Positions 47,297-58,893 of a DNA stretch of 64,000 nucleotides are shown in pieces. The notes beneath the pieces were generated by a model, which was given only the letters and a program-made list of their open reading frames with translations, had not been told where the DNA came from and ran no database searches. Location of the stretch: assembly GCA_015501075.1 (NCBI GenBank), contig JADNYJ010000050.1, positions 62,001-126,000 of the forward strand. Reading direction: 5' to 3'. The position numbers and the translations under genes were made by a program. How positions within the stretch are numbered: position 1 is the stretch's first letter; every line of letters starts with the position of its first letter. The DNA comes from Gymnopilus junonius (lineage: Eukaryota > Basidiomycota > Agaricomycetes > Agaricales > Galerinaceae).

Positions 47297-49823
47297 ATGC
47301 CCGGAGTCGAAGTTACAAGTGCTACATCGTCGAGAGTTTGTTTTGAACCACAACAATTATGAGAATTATTAACCTTAACATAGGATCATAGGGGAAGACC
47401 AAGGCAAAGCAACGCTATCTCAAGAGAAAGAAAGAGCGTCGGAAGCATAGACCAAAAGCGGCAGAACAACAAAACAAGCGACTCCTTGCTAGCAGGGATA
47501 TAGAAGATATCGATGGAGATGTTACTGACACCTCTCAGTCTAACGGCTCACAATCACCCACACTGCCGGACAAAACAAAAAGACCGAAGAAACATCCACG
47601 ACTCGAAGATGAAGTCGGCAGTGCCATGGCAGTAGATGAAAAAGAGCCTCCGCCAACGTCACTATCTAGAATGTCTTCGGCACTTGACATTGCAGCAACT
47701 TTACCTTCCTTCCCCTTACCTGCTCTTCCTGATGCACCATCCAAGTCGGACCTTGCCCTTCTGGGGCTTGATCAAGCACTTGTGGACGCAGAAATAGTTT
47801 CCCCCTCTACTGTTTTTCCTATTCCCACAGGAAAGGAGGCTGGTGGCACGAGGCTTTCTGAAAGGACTAGAAGGCGCTTAAGGGATATTGGTATTACAGA
47901 ATTATTTGCCGGTGAGACACTCGAAGTAAAGTCCCATTGTTTTTGTCTGAAGTTCCACTTAAGTGCAAACGGCACTGTTGCCCTTTTTATTACCCTCTGA
48001 GGAGGGATCAAATGAGCTTTATCGTCCTTTTAATCCTCCACGCGATGTGTGTGTCTCGGCGCCAACAGGAAGTGGCAAAACATTGGCTTATGTGTTACCA
48101 ATCATTGAAGTAAGGACCCTGTCCTCTCATGCTGTTCGAGAAATGAACTACAGGTCGCTTTAAGATGCTCTCAGACCGTGTTATAACACGGTTGCGAGCG
48201 TTAATTGTACTTCCAACGCGAGACCTTGTGACTCAGGTTAGGGAAACAATTGAAGTTCTCAGTAAAGGAACAAAGTTAAAGGTACGACGCATTTCTTCTG
48301 TGCCTTCTGATCCTAAGGCGTTACTTTAGATCGGCACTGCGACTGGCCAGCACTCCTTCGCACACGAACAGACTCAGTTGGTCCAGGATCAGACAAACAT
48401 GTCAGTGTAATATATTTCCTTCCGCAACTAATTTGCTTAGACATTTTTATGAGCTTGCGCGGTGGATCAAGCAAGATCGATATTCTAGTCTGCACACCTG
48501 GGAGGTTAATAGACCATCTTGTTGGTACTCCCAACTTCTCCCTGCAACATTTGCGATTTCTAGTGGGTTGAAATCACTGTCAATAGTTTTTGTGAAAGTG
48601 AATATTGTTTTCGTCCTAGGTCATCGACGAGGCAGATAGGTTATTGGCACAATCTTTTCAAGATTGGCTTGTTCAGGTCCTCGCTGCCACCCGTTTTCAA
48701 TCCGCTTCTTCTACTTCAGAAGATGAGGGACAAAGCTCTGAACCTTCTCTGAGTTCCTTATTCCCTGATGGTTTTTCGCCAACCTTTTTGGATGGTTTAT
48801 CGCAACCTCATTTGCCAGCTTTTTTCACCGAGCATAAAGCGTCTTCTTGCCAGAAACTGTTGTTCTCTGCTACCTTGACTCAGGATCCTGGAAAAATTGC
48901 GGCTCTGAAATTGAGAAATCCGAAGTACTTCGTTGTCCAAGGAAGTGAGAAGGACCGCTCAGAGTCTAAGCTACTGGACATCGTGATGGAAAAGTTCTCT
49001 ATGCCCTCGACTTTAAGAGTGCGTATAGCATCTTTTCGCTACCAGGATTTAAGCGTTGATCTTTCTTTCGCAGGAAAAAATGATTGTCACAGACCCGTCC
49101 CAAAAACCTCTAATTTTCTTTTACATTGTTCATACATACAACATCAAAAATGCGCTTGTGTTTACAAAATCAGCCGAGTCAACTATCAGACTTGTTCGCT
49201 TGCTCGACTTCTTCGAAACAGAGCGGATACGCAATTCAGATTCTTCGCCCCTTGTCGTTCGAGCTTATTCAAGTGATCTTTCAGCTCAGGAGCGCAAGTC
49301 GATTTTGGAACAGTTCAAAGATCAAAAGATTAACATGTTAGTGATGGCCGAGCTCTTCTGGTTCATAGATATTGATCCAGAGATAAATCTCCAGCCTTAT
49401 TTGCTCAGACCTTATATCTCGAGGCATTGACATCAGCCATGTAGCCCATGTTGTTAGCTACGATGTCCCTATTGACATGCGCAAGTACGTCCATCGGGTG
49501 GGACGAACAGCTCGCGCTGGCAGGGAAGGAGATGCGTGGACTTTGGTTGAACAACAAGAAGTTTGTTTGTCCTATTCCACAGGAAACAATCTTACTGATG
49601 TTTCGATTCCTTTCATTTTAGGCCCGTTATTTCAAGCGCATGATGAAGGATGCAGACCACTTCGATAAAATCAATAGAATCAAGATCAATGAAAAAGACT
49701 TGGCATTTTTCTTGCCGCATTATGGGGTATGTCGTCGAAATGACCAAATCCCATTCGCTCTAATGAATGTTTTTCCAGGTCGCTCTCAATAACCTCAAAG
49801 ATTTATATACCCGCCAAGGTTAA
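47297..49823 (+). CDS. DBP6: DEAD-box RNA helicase, Dbp6/DDX51 type
   Basis: ATP-dependent RNA helicase for early 60S ribosomal subunit assembly in the nucleolus. A basic N-terminal region ([17 protein letters not shown]) and an acidic Ser/Pro stretch precede the helicase core: [11 protein letters not shown] (Q-motif region), [16 protein letters not shown] (I), [11 protein letters not shown] (Ia), [11 protein letters not shown] (Ib), VIDEADRLL (II), LFSATLT (III), [10 protein letters not shown] (IV), [26 protein letters not shown] (V), [18 protein letters not shown] (VI). The tail includes [17 protein letters not shown], typical of Dbp6. About eleven short GT-AG introns. No frame error is needed in the parts I followed. 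The DEAD box is exact and all motifs are present. Confidence 0.9.
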
Positions 49824-49875
49824 AAACAATCTGAATATATCATATCGTCCATGCGCTGCATACATAAAGCTACAG

Positions 49876-51816
49876 TTAACCAAGAAGACCCTTAACGTAT
49901 TTGAGAAGGTCCTTGCCCTACAACGAACATTAGCGAATTGCTAGAAAATATGTTTGAAAAACATACTCCACGAGTTTTGACTCCCGTAATCATAGCCTTC
50001 ACATTGTCGACGTCCATTTCCGAGTCTTGATCTCCTCGCTCAGCAGAGTCTTTAGGAACGAGAAAGTTGTATTCGATTCTCTGCTTTTGCGCCATCCCAT
50101 AACGTAGGATAACGGTCAAAATTGCTCTCCAGCCCTCCAGAGCATTAGACGCTCCGTTCATACCATTAAATTGAGATACAGATAAACTTGGGGCATGGCC
50201 GTTGCTTCTCGGTGACGTTGGTGGAACGGGCAACGAAGGCACGGCAGTTGAGCGAACAACATAAGGACAATAGGATCGATGTTCCTTAAGAAGATCTAAA
50301 GACCGTCTGGGCAGTGTCTTCTTTGGACGCGAAGCTGGAGTGGTCGGAACATCGCTAACAGTATCCAGGTAGACTGGGGTATCAGTAGTAGATTCTTCGT
50401 TGGATGTCCGCAATGAAAACGTCCAAAGGCCAATCCGTCTTTGGCAGAATTGGCATTGAAGGAGAGCGTTCTCCGGTTTGAGTATAAGAGTTGAGGGTAA
50501 TCGGAACGCCAGTCTTGGTTTGGGGGGTGTTTGAGAAAGAGAAACTGAAGAAGCACGAGATGAAGGAGGACTTGGAGGAATTGAAGATGCTACGGAATTG
50601 GTATGGGTTGAAATGCGACGACGAGGTTCAGGCGGAGCAGAGGAAACCAGAGCCCATCCAAACAATGCCGCAAGGGTAGCAGTTTCTGAAGGTTCTGACT
50701 CGGGCGACGTGGATTGTGTTGATAAGTGTTCATCGTCTACCTTTGTGACTTCAGAGGCAGGTTCTTTATAGAACGCAACGGTGGAACACAGAGCGTTAAG
50801 CTGGGATGTCGTCTGAAATGGTTCTCAAACAAACAAGCTAATGCTGCAGAGAAGAGAGTACGTACGAGTGGGTGCTTGATGTCAATATTTTTAATCAATG
50901 GATCCATCGAGACTGCGCTGGCCTTCAGATCCCTGACCATAGTAACTGGAGAATGAAGTGGAATGCGATATATGGAATCTGCAGTATGTCAGGCCTTCAA
51001 ATTGAGGCTATTAGGGACCGGAGTGTCGCACCTTCACATTGATGAGTTCTCCATGGGCATCCATTCTTATGGTTTCCCACAAGACCGACGCGTTGTTTTT
51101 CGGTCAAGGCATTGGCTACAGGAAATCACGTCAGCTGCTGTGGCGGCTGAAACCTACCATGCTTACCGGCTTCGCGACTCAAACCCTCTCTGCCTGCAAC
51201 GACCCACGACGCGTTACAGATGCCACAAACTAAACGGTCTTTTCCGTCGTTTATCCATCCACACTTCGATGCGGCCACCGCGTCAACTGAAGGAGGCTTG
51301 TTTGCATATGTGGTAAGCTTGTAGGTTCCTAACCGTGACAAGAATGACGAAAGGGAAGACGGTCGGTATTCGGCGGTTGCTGGTAGAGGAGGAGCGTTGG
51401 ATTGAGAAGAGAATTTGAAAGAGAAGGCTGATTTGGTTTTCGAAGCAGCGCGATTTAGAATAGCCGTGAGGTGTGGAGTGCTCTTTGCGGTCGATGGAAT
51501 ATTTGACGAGGACGCGCTTTGCCAAATATCAGCAGAACTTCTTCGGTTTAGAATTACTGCATGCCAAACCTTTGATTGGGAGATTTGATTCCGTACTTGG
51601 CCAAGGTCGAGTAGAAGGAACGTATTGTATTTATTTTCTTGGTAGGAGGTCCCTCAGATGGTCTGCTGGGTGTCACAGCTCTGTCGAGAATTTGAAAGGC
51701 GTCATCGAGCTTGCGCTGGGAGAGAGATGAACAAGAGAGCCTAAGAGAGCTATGTCAAAGCAGACCTTCGTAGATCTTATTCTGCTTCCATTTTCTGGAG
51801 TAGCTGAGTCTGTCAT
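49876..51816 (-). CDS. C3HC zinc-finger protein, Rsm1/NIPA (ZC3HC1) family
   Basis: Nuclear protein with the C3HC-type zinc finger. The first exon encodes MTDSATPENGSRIRSTK. A Ser/Thr/Pro stretch follows, then the finger: SRLGTYKLTTYANKPPSV, AAASKCGWINDGKDRLVC, GICNASWVVAGREGLSREA, KQRVGLVGNHK, CPWRTHQCE. The second (Rsm1-like) half has ALLQCQFCQRRIGLWTFSL, LLKEHRSYCPYVV, GWRAILTVILRYG and ends DLLKYVKGLLG at the stop 49876. Human NIPA binds the nuclear basket, and fission yeast Rsm1 acts in mRNA export. A role at the nuclear pore or in RNA export is inferred by family. Five or more short introns. Its start lies about 80 bp from the end of the next minus-strand gene. Confidence 0.85.
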
Positions 51817-51894
51817 GGTAGTTGAGTTGAAGTGAATTCAAAATATTGACTTGGCATATTACACTACAGCTGCTTAGTCATCAAGTACTCATGT

Positions 51895-54800
51895 TTATGG
51901 GCTCTCTTTCATCCTCTTCTTAATCACTCCTTCGCGCCGTGCACGGCTTCGCTTTTCCCTCTCTATCAGGTCCCGTACCTCCTCTTCTTTCAGAATTCCA
52001 ACCACCGTCTTCGCAGCTGAGACGTCGCCATGAAGAAAGAATGTTTTGATGAACATCCTGTACATCGGTCGAATGTGTTTGGAGAAAGAGATATGAACCG
52101 GCAACGAGGAGATATCCAGACCACTCAACGAGCGAGGCGAACTAAAAGGGACTCCATGGTTCCGTCGAAACCGTTCCGCTACAGGATAGCCTTCATGCAC
52201 CAGGGCATCAAAAAGATTTCTGACCTTTTTCGCATCGAACGCGCTTGTCCACCTGAGGATTGCCTTGAGAATAATGTTTACGGTAGCTCGGTCAGGGACA
52301 AATCCATAATCCTTTGCCAGAAGATCCTTCGTCCTTAGCATATGGCGAACTAGACGGCCTTGTCGAAATTGTTGGCCATGTACAAGTCCATGTATAATAA
52401 TGTTTCCGATTGCGGTACGAGCTTTCGGATCCAATTGGGAGTGAAATTTGGCATACAATTTTCTCGCCGCGAAAAAATGTTTGTGCTGAACCAGCAAAGG
52501 GATTGTCACGCGCGGGGTAGGAGTATAATTATCTCTAGCAAGGAGGTTCGGATGCAAGTATATGGATATAGAACGAAGCCTGTGAGACCTAAAAGCGTTT
52601 CGCTGAGTACCCCGTTTGAAGGGCGCTAGAACAGAAGTGTTGCTTGGCGACAGCCGTTTTGCTAGATGATGCGCGCCTAATTTCATAAATCGAAGGAATA
52701 ATATGTGACGGATGAAAGTCAGTGACAGAGAAGTCGACTTCCTGCCCCCCATTTCGAAAACATAGAACAAGTCCAGGGCGGTTGACAAATCCTGGCGATG
52801 AAGCAACTGAAGGAGGAGGCGACGTATGACATTCTTTGTGAAGAAAGCGGGTGCAGTCCGGTAAATTGCTTGGATAAGATTTACCAATTCCGATGTATTC
52901 TGCGTCCAAATCATCATCGAAAAAAAATAGCGAAGGGGGTACTTGAGAGATGAAGGCGGTCGTTGCGTCGCGTATAGTTTGCTTGCTGTCTCAGCTAACA
53001 GCTTCACAAAGGGCTTGTGAGCGTACTCATACCTGTGAACTTGGAAAGCACGGATGCTTTCTCCAAAAAGAATCTCGATCTGGTCGCGGCTGGTAATCGG
53101 ATGTTCCAGGAACAAAGTAACGATATCCCAACGTTCGTATTTTACGAACCCTAGAAATAGATCGTTTAAGATTTGTGAAGAAATGTTGATGCCAATCCCA
53201 ATACCGTGGACGTAGAGGTCATAAGCAATACTGACGTTTTCCCGGGTATAGTATTGGAGAAGTGATTCTGTGACATTGGTTTGCCAATCCAAATCGGGTA
53301 TCTGAGATAAAATAGTTGTGTAGAGTGTTGCCCAATCACGTCCTTCGCATGAGACGAAAGCTGTAGCAAAAGCAGCGATATTATCCACCACCTGTGCTCT
53401 TGTAGTAGGAGAATCAGTCTTAAGGCATTGCCATAGCTGCAATTGCTGTGAAAGACGGAAACACTCTTCTTTCAGCTGGTCATCATATGAAAGTGCTGCA
53501 ATACGGAAAAATGTGGCAACGTATGCAAGCGTTATGTTGATGGGTTGCTCCGCATGCTGAACCGTCACAAACATATCCCAAAGACGTTTCGAAATTCCTT
53601 GCACTGTTTGACGCAGGCGACCCGCATCGGAGGTGGCCTCAGTGACTTTCCTTTCCAAACTCTTCAATACTAACGTGGTTCGCCAAAGGCTATTTCCTGA
53701 GTCGGGAGAAGCTGTGGTAGATGTCTTGCACTGCAGAGGGTGATGTTTCGGCGATACAGATAACGCGAGTAGAGTGAGATTGCTCCATCGAATGTCTAGC
53801 GGAAGAGTAGGAGCAAATGCCTGGCGAGCTTGTGCAATTGCCCAATGGTCTACCAAGCCGTCCCCAAAACCAGGTACATAACATGGAAACAATGCTGCCG
53901 AAAAAGCCCTGCTTAAATGAGCCATCTGTAGAGTGCCATCGTGCATTTCTTGTATTGAAGTTGATGGCGTTTCGACATTATGACGCGAGTAAATGCGACC
54001 GAATACAACCTCGATTACTCTTTCTTTCAATTCTGTGGACAGGATCTCGGCACGGGACAAGATAATTTCCCAGAGAAGTTCCACAAACGTAGCATGCGGA
54101 TCCAAGACGCGCTGAAGAATTTCGCAGAGGGAGAGGATGGCTTCTCGTGCGTGTTTGTGATTGGCAGAGGAAGCCAAGAATTTGAGATATGGAATATGGA
54201 TGTTTGGATCGTCTGTGAGGGTCTTCAGACTGTTATACTGAGAACGGGCATGACGAACGACTGCGAGACAAATTAGCGTTGCTTACGAAATGCATTAGCG
54301 AAATAATCATACCGGCGCGAGCCTTCACACCAGGTACTCTAGCTCTCGCAAGCCATGCCGTCATAACCCAATAGCGATCCAGAGGATTGAGCTCGTAACC
54401 CAATTTTTCCTTGTCTTCGCCTATTTTCAAGACGAATGCCCATAAATCAGCCTTTTCCGATGAGGTATGCGAAGTCACAGTCAAGGTATCCTTGTGCAAC
54501 GAAAGGGACAAGGAACCTATCAGGCTGAGAAGGTTGGTAAATTGTTCTGCGTCCAGAGTTGATAACGTGGATTCGGCTGCAGCACTTTCATAGAAGGAGA
54601 CAATGTCAGATATGTCTCGACCTTCACGCGGATTATGACGAGACAATAGTTGCTGTAAATTAGCAATGGGGTTTGACTTGTCATGATTGTTGACAGAGTG
54701 AAGATGAGCAGCAATAGAAGGCGAATTGTGAAGTGTCGAAGCCTTGGACTGAAGGATATGTTGAAGTTTCGAGGAACGCTGCATGGCAGGCTGCATGACG

Positions 54801-54991
54801 CCGTTCTTAACTTGAAGGTCAACAGAAGCGTGGTGATGATGTACTACTTCACGCGTGTATTGTACCTCCGCTCTGCAGGCACTGACGTACAACCGAGCAG
54901 TAATATGCCATGTCACAGGTCTATTCCAGCCTCTTGGATCGATGAACTTGCGAATACGAGAGGTTGCGAACCTGGGCAAGAAACCGTTCAA
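51895..54991 (-). CDS. Large helical-repeat protein, probably mitochondrial (PPR-like)
   Basis: Two exons, 54991-54313 and 54260-51895, give 1014 residues with no frame problem. The N-terminus (MNGFLPRFATSRIRKFIDPR) is basic and amphipathic, like a mitochondrial presequence. The rest is almost wholly alpha-helical, with PPR/TPR-like units, for example KARTAIGNIIIHGLVHGQQF, DRATVNIILKAILRWTSAFD, VRNLFDALVHEGYPV and FFLHGDVSAAKTVVGILKEE. It ends in a very basic tail (EREKRSRARREGVIKKRMKESP). Such fungal proteins usually act on mitochondrial transcripts, but I cannot name an orthologue. Confidence 0.72.
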
Positions 54992-55599
54992 GATTGCAAC
55001 TTGCGGCGTCGGGGAGTAGCGCCTAATTCAGGAAATAAGGGCTTAATACATGTATTTAAGAACATCAAACGACAACCATACCAAAGGTTTAGCGCACTTG
55101 CGCTACCGCGTCCATCCAAAGTATGGAGGGTCGACAGGCACCATCGCAACATTCCATAGCATGAGCTGGGCCCTGAGCAACTCGCGACCTCAAAGCGCGT
55201 AACTGAACACTAAATATGCAAACCGTTCAATGCCACTCTGCAAGAAGCTAGCGAGGCGCGGTTGAAGAAAGCTTTCGAAACGGTGCACAACTGGTCGGCT
55301 TGTGCCGCGGTCGGAATTCGAACCCTAATTTTATTTTATTTCCCACGGTCCCGCTATCCACACAAGCTTCTGCGTTGCGTCTCTTCGTGTTATACGCTCA
55401 ACCAGTCGCCTTGAAAAATCCATTGGCACTACCAGGTGTGTTGTCAGTCTACGTAGGCCAACACTGCTTGTTCGAATCATGATTTTTAGGAGCAGAGGTC
55501 AATCGGGAGGCACTAGTTTTACGAATTACAACTTGTGCGTGTCAATTAATCCTGTTCTACCGTGTCTTATCAGGCGTCTTCAGATAATCACATTCAACA

Positions 55600-56797
55600 A
55601 TGGGTGCCACTCGTGCTGACAAGCAATTGTACTTCGAGAAGCTTAAGGAGCTCCTCGCCAAATATCGTGAGCAAACTTGGCGATTTTTGGGGTGATCAGT
55701 CAACTTACATCTGTAATTTTCAGCCTCCATCTTCGTTGTCAACGTCGACAATGTTGGTTCCAACCAGATGCATCAGATTCGTGTTGCTCTCCGTGGCAAG
55801 GGTATCGTTCTCATGGGCAAGAACACCATGGTTCGCCGTGCCCTCCGTACTATTCTCTCTGAGAACCCCCAATTCGAACGTCTCCTTCCCCACGTCAAGG
55901 GTAACGTCGGTTTTGTTTTCACTGACAAGGACTTGAAGGAAGTCCGTGACATCATCGTCGCCAACAAGGTCGCTGCCCCCGCTCGTGCTGGTGCCTTGGC
56001 CCCCAAGGATGTCGTCGTTCCTGCCAGCAACACTGGAATGGAACCCGGCAAGACCTCCTTCTTCCAGGCTCTCGGTATCCCCACTAAGATCGCTCGTGGT
56101 ACCATTGAAATTGTCTCCGATGTCAAGGTCGTTACTGCTGGAACTCGTGTTGGACCTTCCGAAGCCACTCTGCTCAACATGCTGAACATCTCTCCGTTCA
56201 CATACGGTATGACTGTTATTCAGATCTTCGACCAGGGCAACGTCTTCTCCCCCGAGGTCCTCGACATCGATGAGCAAGTCCTCGTTGACCGCTTCTTGTC
56301 TGCCATCAAGACCGTTGCTGCCATCTCCCTCGCTCTCAACTACCCCACTATCGTCTCGGTCACCCACACTCTCGTCAACGCGTACAAGAACCTGCTTGCC
56401 GTTGCGCTAACGACCGAATACAGCTTCGAAGGGGCGGAGAAGGTGAGTTTGATTTGTCTTTTGACCTGTATGATTAGTTTATTATACACACTGAAAATTC
56501 TGAGTCTTATTTCGGCTGAACATTTTCTATTTATGACCCTATTCTGCACTTGACTGTAATAACGAACATGTCACTAATTGTTTCCTCAGATCAAGGAGTA
56601 CCTTGCCAACCCCGAGGCATTCGCTGTTGCGGCTGCTCCTGCGGCTGCAGAGGCTGCCCCTGCCGCCGCCGCTGCCGAGGAGGAGAAGGCCGAAGAGAAG
56701 GAAGAATCGGACGACGACATGGTATGTGGAATAATCGGGAAGACGGATGGAATACTGATGCACGTTGGTGATACAGGGCTTCGGATTGTTCGACTAA
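55600..56797 (+). CDS. RPP0: 60S acidic ribosomal protein P0
   Basis: Stalk protein of the large ribosomal subunit that binds the P1/P2 dimers and recruits elongation factors. Exons 55600-55666, 55724-56442, 56590-56721 and 56777-56797 give exactly 312 residues. Blocks: [105 protein letters not shown]. An Ala-rich hinge leads to the universal stalk end EESDDDMGFGLFD, split by the last intron between DDDM and GFGLFD. Codon use is strongly biased to C-ending codons, unlike neighbouring genes, as expected for a very highly expressed gene. Confidence 0.97.
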
Positions 56798-57030
56798 AAG
56801 TAGAGCTGCGGAGAAATGACGGAGTATGTAGTTGTGATGTAGCTGGCAATAAAGATTTTGTTACCGATGATGTCAGGAAGTTGTGAAGCTATTGCGACCT
56901 AGACAAGGATAGATATTATGCAGAAGATCAACTGACTCCCGGTCCCTCCCTTACGGATCCGATTATCTTTTCCCAATCTGGCTCTTCCTGCTCGCTTTTC
57001 ACCCCTCTGCTCTTTCTTATATATTCACCC

Positions 57031-58893
57031 ATGTCCTCCTCTGTCCCCCAAGATCAGCCTACAATGGAGTCCGGAAAAGGTGGCCATCTCATCGTCGTCT
57101 CCAACCGTCTTCCAATCACCATAAGCAAAGATGCTAATGGCGAGTACCACTTCAAAATGTCTTCCGGCGGTCTCGTCTCCGCCCTCTCTGGTTTCAAAAA
57201 GTCGCTCAACTTTACATGGATCGGCTGGCCCGGCTTTTTCATCCCTCCCAAAGATCGTCCTCTCGTAGACAAGCGCCTTATGGAGGAGTACTCATGTCAA
57301 GCCGTTTACCTCGACGATGACGTAGCTGACCGCCACTACAACGGTTTCTCAAATTCCATCCTCTGGCCCCTCTTCCACTATCACCCTGGTGAAATGAACT
57401 TTGATGAAGAGAATTGGCTTGCATATCGTCAGGCCAATATGCAGTTCGCTGAAGCCGTTCGTCAACAAATTTCTCCAGGTGCTATGGTCTGGGTTCAGGA
57501 TTACCACCTTATGCTCCTCCCCATGCTCCTCCGCGGTATCCTGGATGGCGGTAAAAATGTCGGCACCTTTACTCGTGGCGAGTTAGCCAGGATTACTGAA
57601 GGTATCGATATTACCGCTCTGTCCACCCCCCAAACCCCAACCCCTGGCGTCAAAATCGGCTTCTTTCTCCACACTCCCTTCCCTAGTAGCGAGATTTACA
57701 GGTACGAAATGTGACATTCTGTCCTTCCGAGGTCCCTAATCGTGTGGCTAGGATTCTGCCCGTACGGAGAGAGATTCTGCTTGGCGTCCTTTACTGTGAT
57801 CTCATCGGTTTCCACACTTACGATTATGCTCGTCATTTCCTGTCATCCTGTACACGCATCCTGGGCTTGCCTACAATGCCCAATGGCGTCGAATTCGAGG
57901 GTAGATTAGCTCACGTGGGAACCTTCCCTATTGGAATTGAACCCAGCAGCTTCATCGAGGTGCGCATCTTGTCTGCTACGTTTTTACAAATCGTTTCACC
58001 TTTTCCTACATAGAACCTGAAAAAGCCGTCTGTGATCGACCGCGTCAAACAACTCGAACAACGCTTTGGTGGTGTGAAAGTAATTGTTGGTGTTGATCGC
58101 CTTGACTATATCAAAGGTGTTCCTCAAAAATTGCACGCGCTTGAGCTCTTCCTCACGCAACATCCCGAATGGATTGGCAAGGTTCGTTTCATAAACACGA
58201 TCATCGTTAAGTACTTTGCTTAAGACGTCTCTCCGCAGGTGGTACTTGTTCAGTTGGCCGTTCCATCACGCCAAGACGTCGAAGAATACCAAAACTTGAG
58301 GTCCACCGTGAATGAACTCGTTGGCCGCATCAACGGACGTTTTGGCACAGTGGAATTCATGCCCATTCATTTCATGCACAAGAGTTTGCCTTTCGATGAA
58401 TTATGTGCCCTTTACGCCGTCAGCGATGTTTGTCTCGTCTCCAGCACCCGAGATGGAATGAACCTGGTGCGTAATATCTGTAATATGATTATCGAACTTT
58501 ACTGAGGTGTCTTCAATCCAGGTATCCTACGAATATGTTGCATGCCAACAAGCGCGTCAAGGTGTCATGATCCTTTCTGAATTTGCTGGCGCTGCTCAGA
58601 GTCTAAATGGATCCATCGTCGTTAATCCCTGGGACTCTCAGCAGGTGGCCGATGCTATTCATGAGGCCGTCACCATGGACGCTTCAGTACGCGCAGAGAA
58701 CCATCGCAAACTTTTCAAGTATGTGAACAAGTACAGCGCTGCTTTCTGGGGCAGCAGTTTCATCAAGGAGATGAGCAAGATCGAGGCCGCCGATACGTCC
58801 AAAGAAGGACAAGCCGAATTGCAGGTGAAACCTGGAGATACCGCCGGCTCAGGGTCTGTCATTGTAAATGGGTCTGTATCACCAACAGTATAA
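57031..58893 (+). CDS. TPS1: Trehalose-6-phosphate synthase
   Basis: GT20 glycosyltransferase that joins UDP-glucose and glucose-6-phosphate, the first step to trehalose, a storage and stress sugar. Exons 57031-57701, 57752-57959, 58014-58181, 58239-58466 and 58522-58893 give 548 residues. Blocks: GHLIVVSNRLPITI, GGLVSALSGFKKS, WPLFHYHPGEM, VWVQDYHLMLLP, KIGFFLHTPFPSSEIYR, LIGFHTYDYARHFLSSC, VGVDRLDYIKGVPQKL, RDGMNLVSYEYVACQ, GVMILSEFAGAAQSLNGSI. The catalytic Arg/Lys of VDRLDYIKG are present. No phosphatase domain, so it is the Tps1 rather than the Tps2 type. Start at 57031, or an in-frame ATG at 57064 (MESGKGG). Confidence 0.96.

Noticed and set aside
55300..55345. tRNA-like T arm on the minus strand (ggttcgaattcc near 55316-55330)
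   Set aside because: The stem around the loop does not pair well and no matching acceptor, D or anticodon arms occur nearby.
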